Source of the DNA: an uncultured Caryophanales bacterium
GTDB taxonomy: Bacteria > Bacillota_I > Bacilli_A > RF39 > UBA660
Length of the DNA: 36,085 nt
Direction: 5' to 3'
NCBI GenBank assembly: GCA_946412015.1
Contig: CAMKGA010000017.1
Coordinates: forward strand, 1-36,085
Part shown: positions 34,748 to 36,085 of the stretch, piece after piece
Position numbering within the stretch: position 1 is the first letter of the stretch
How the letters are laid out: each line of letters begins with the position of its first letter
Position numbers and translations under genes: made by a program
The notes under the pieces: generated by a model
Databases searched by the model: none
What the model was told of the DNA's origin: nothing
The model's input: only the letters and a program-made list of their open reading frames with translations

Positions 34748-35464
34748 ATGGAATATAATTTTAAAACAAAAGATTTTGAAGGACCTCTAGACCTTCTACT
34801 TCACTTAATAAAAAATGATGATATAGATATATTTGAAATAAGCATTGAAAGAATTACAAAACAGTATATGGATTACATTAATCATATGAAATCACAAGAT
34901 TTAAATATATCAAGTGAGTACCTAGTTATGTCAGCTGAGCTTATAGAATTAAAATCTAAACTATTGCTTCCAAATAAAACTGAAGAAATAGAAGATGAAA
35001 TAGAAGAAGAAAAAAATAATTTAATAAATAGATTAATAGAATATGAAAAATATAAAAATATGACTGATACTTTTAAAGAATTAGAAAGCATTAGAAAAGA
35101 AATATATACTAGAAATTCTAATGAATTATTAGAATACACAAATAATTATGATAATATTGATTATGGAATTGATTTAAATGATTTAATAAAAGCATTTGAA
35201 ACATTTTTAAAAAACAAAGAAAAAATGAAGCCTTTGAATACAAAAATTACAAAAAAAGAATATTCCGTAGATGTAAGATGTAGCGAAATAAGAAAAAAAA
35301 TTAATGTTAAAGGTAAAATTAAATTTGAAGAATTATTTGACATAATTTCAAAAGAATATGTCGTTGTTACATTTTTAGCTGTTTTATCAATGGCTAAGAA
35401 TAAAGAAATAATAATTAATCAAGATAAAAATTTTGACGGTATAATAATTAAAGCAAAGGAGTAA
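34748..35464 (+). CDS. scpA: segregation and condensation protein A
   Basis: MEYNFKTKDFEGPLDLLLHLIKNDDIDIFEISIERITKQYMDYI; start reset from TTG 34736 to ATG 34748 behind GGAGAA. Confidence 0.95.
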   Translation: MEYNFKTKDFEGPLDLLLHLIKNDDIDIFEISIERITKQYMDYINHMKSQDLNISSEYLVMSAELIELKSKLLLPNKTEEIEDEIEEEKNNLINRLIEYEKYKNMTDTFKELESIRKEIYTRNSNELLEYTNNYDNIDYGIDLNDLIKAFETFLKNKEKMKPLNTKITKKEYSVDVRCSEIRKKINVKGKIKFEELFDIISKEYVVVTFLAVLSMAKNKEIIINQDKNFDGIIIKAKE

Positions 35465-35466
35465 AT

Positions 35467-36021
35467 ATGCAAGCAGCTTTAGAAGGATTATTGTTTATAT
35501 GTGGAGATGAAGGATTATCACTAAAACAAATATCAGAGATATTAAGTATAGATATTAATGAAACAAAAAAATTAATTCAGCAACTATATAATGAACTAGA
35601 TAAACCAGAAAGAGGGATAAAACTAGAATTTTTAGGTGGTAAATTTAAATTAACAACAAAAAAAGAAAATGCGAAATACTTTGAAAAGCTAGTACAAAGT
35701 GAGCAAGAAAGCAAATTATCTGATTCAGCATTACAAGTGTTATCAATTATTGCATACAACCAACCAATATCTAGGGTGCAAGTAGATAAAATGCGTGGTG
35801 TATCAAGCGCATATATATTTCGCAAATTAGTATTAAAAGATTTAATTGAAGATTGTGGAAAATCGGATGAACCAGGCAAACCAACTTTGTACAAAGTAAC
35901 TAACCATTTTCTTGACTATTTTGGATTAGGTAGCATTAAAGAATTACCAGAAATAAAAGAAGTTGAAAGCAAAGAGAAGAATGATGACCTATTCAAAACA
36001 AAATACAACGATGAAATTTAA
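35467..36021 (+). CDS. scpB: segregation and condensation protein B
   Basis: ALEGLLFICGDEGLSLKQISEIL, LSIIAYNQPISRVQVDKMRGVSSAYIFRKLVLKDLIEDCGKSDEPGKPTLYKVTNHFLDYFGL. Confidence 0.96.
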   Translation: MQAALEGLLFICGDEGLSLKQISEILSIDINETKKLIQQLYNELDKPERGIKLEFLGGKFKLTTKKENAKYFEKLVQSEQESKLSDSALQVLSIIAYNQPISRVQVDKMRGVSSAYIFRKLVLKDLIEDCGKSDEPGKPTLYKVTNHFLDYFGLGSIKELPEIKEVESKEKNDDLFKTKYNDEI

Positions 36022-36085
36022 AAAATTATACAGTAAAATAGAATGAATTTTACTAAAATAAAAAATTATAGTAAAAAAAGAGAAG

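Noticed and set aside
1-36085. tRNA, rRNA or CRISPR arrays
   Set aside because: None recognised by eye; intergenic spaces are too short or lack the expected motifs.

Overview
AT-rich chromosomal window, probably from a monoderm Firmicutes/Bacilli-like bacterium (inferred from gene content). Most of it is one locus on the minus strand, about 34.6 kb down to 8.0 kb. The locus interleaves a Tad/Flp-type pilus module (CpaB-like SAF protein, CpaF/TadA ATPase, TadB, TadC, TadZ-like protein, five small proteins with a shared MK-E-S-x-G-like N-terminus) with a conjugation-like type IV secretion system (four VirB2-like small proteins, VirB6/TrbL, PrgI-like, a split TraC-like/VirB4 pair, VirD4/TraG). 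It also carries a set of wall-active enzymes: SGNH hydrolase plus L,D-transpeptidase fusion, CHAP amidase, M23 plus GH24-like fusion, and a Cys-less CHAP remnant. A 976-aa Cys-rich, dockerin-repeat surface protein leads the locus. I saw no relaxase, integrase or att-like repeat, so a chromosomal surface or secretion machine fits better than a conjugative element. Housekeeping genes flank it: scpA/scpB on the right (plus strand), and rhodanese, rmuC, rnr and smpB on the left. A fifth VirB2-like module sits between rnr and smpB, fused to a large Cys-rich ectodomain, next to two tandem CapA-like genes. By eye, several strong sigma-A-like promoters and intrinsic terminators divide the locus. The strongest isolates one VirB2-like gene (consensus TTGACA-17-TATAAT upstream, hairpin plus U-tract downstream), and a second promoter precedes the main Flp-like pilin. 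All family calls are from recognised motifs; no database search was run.
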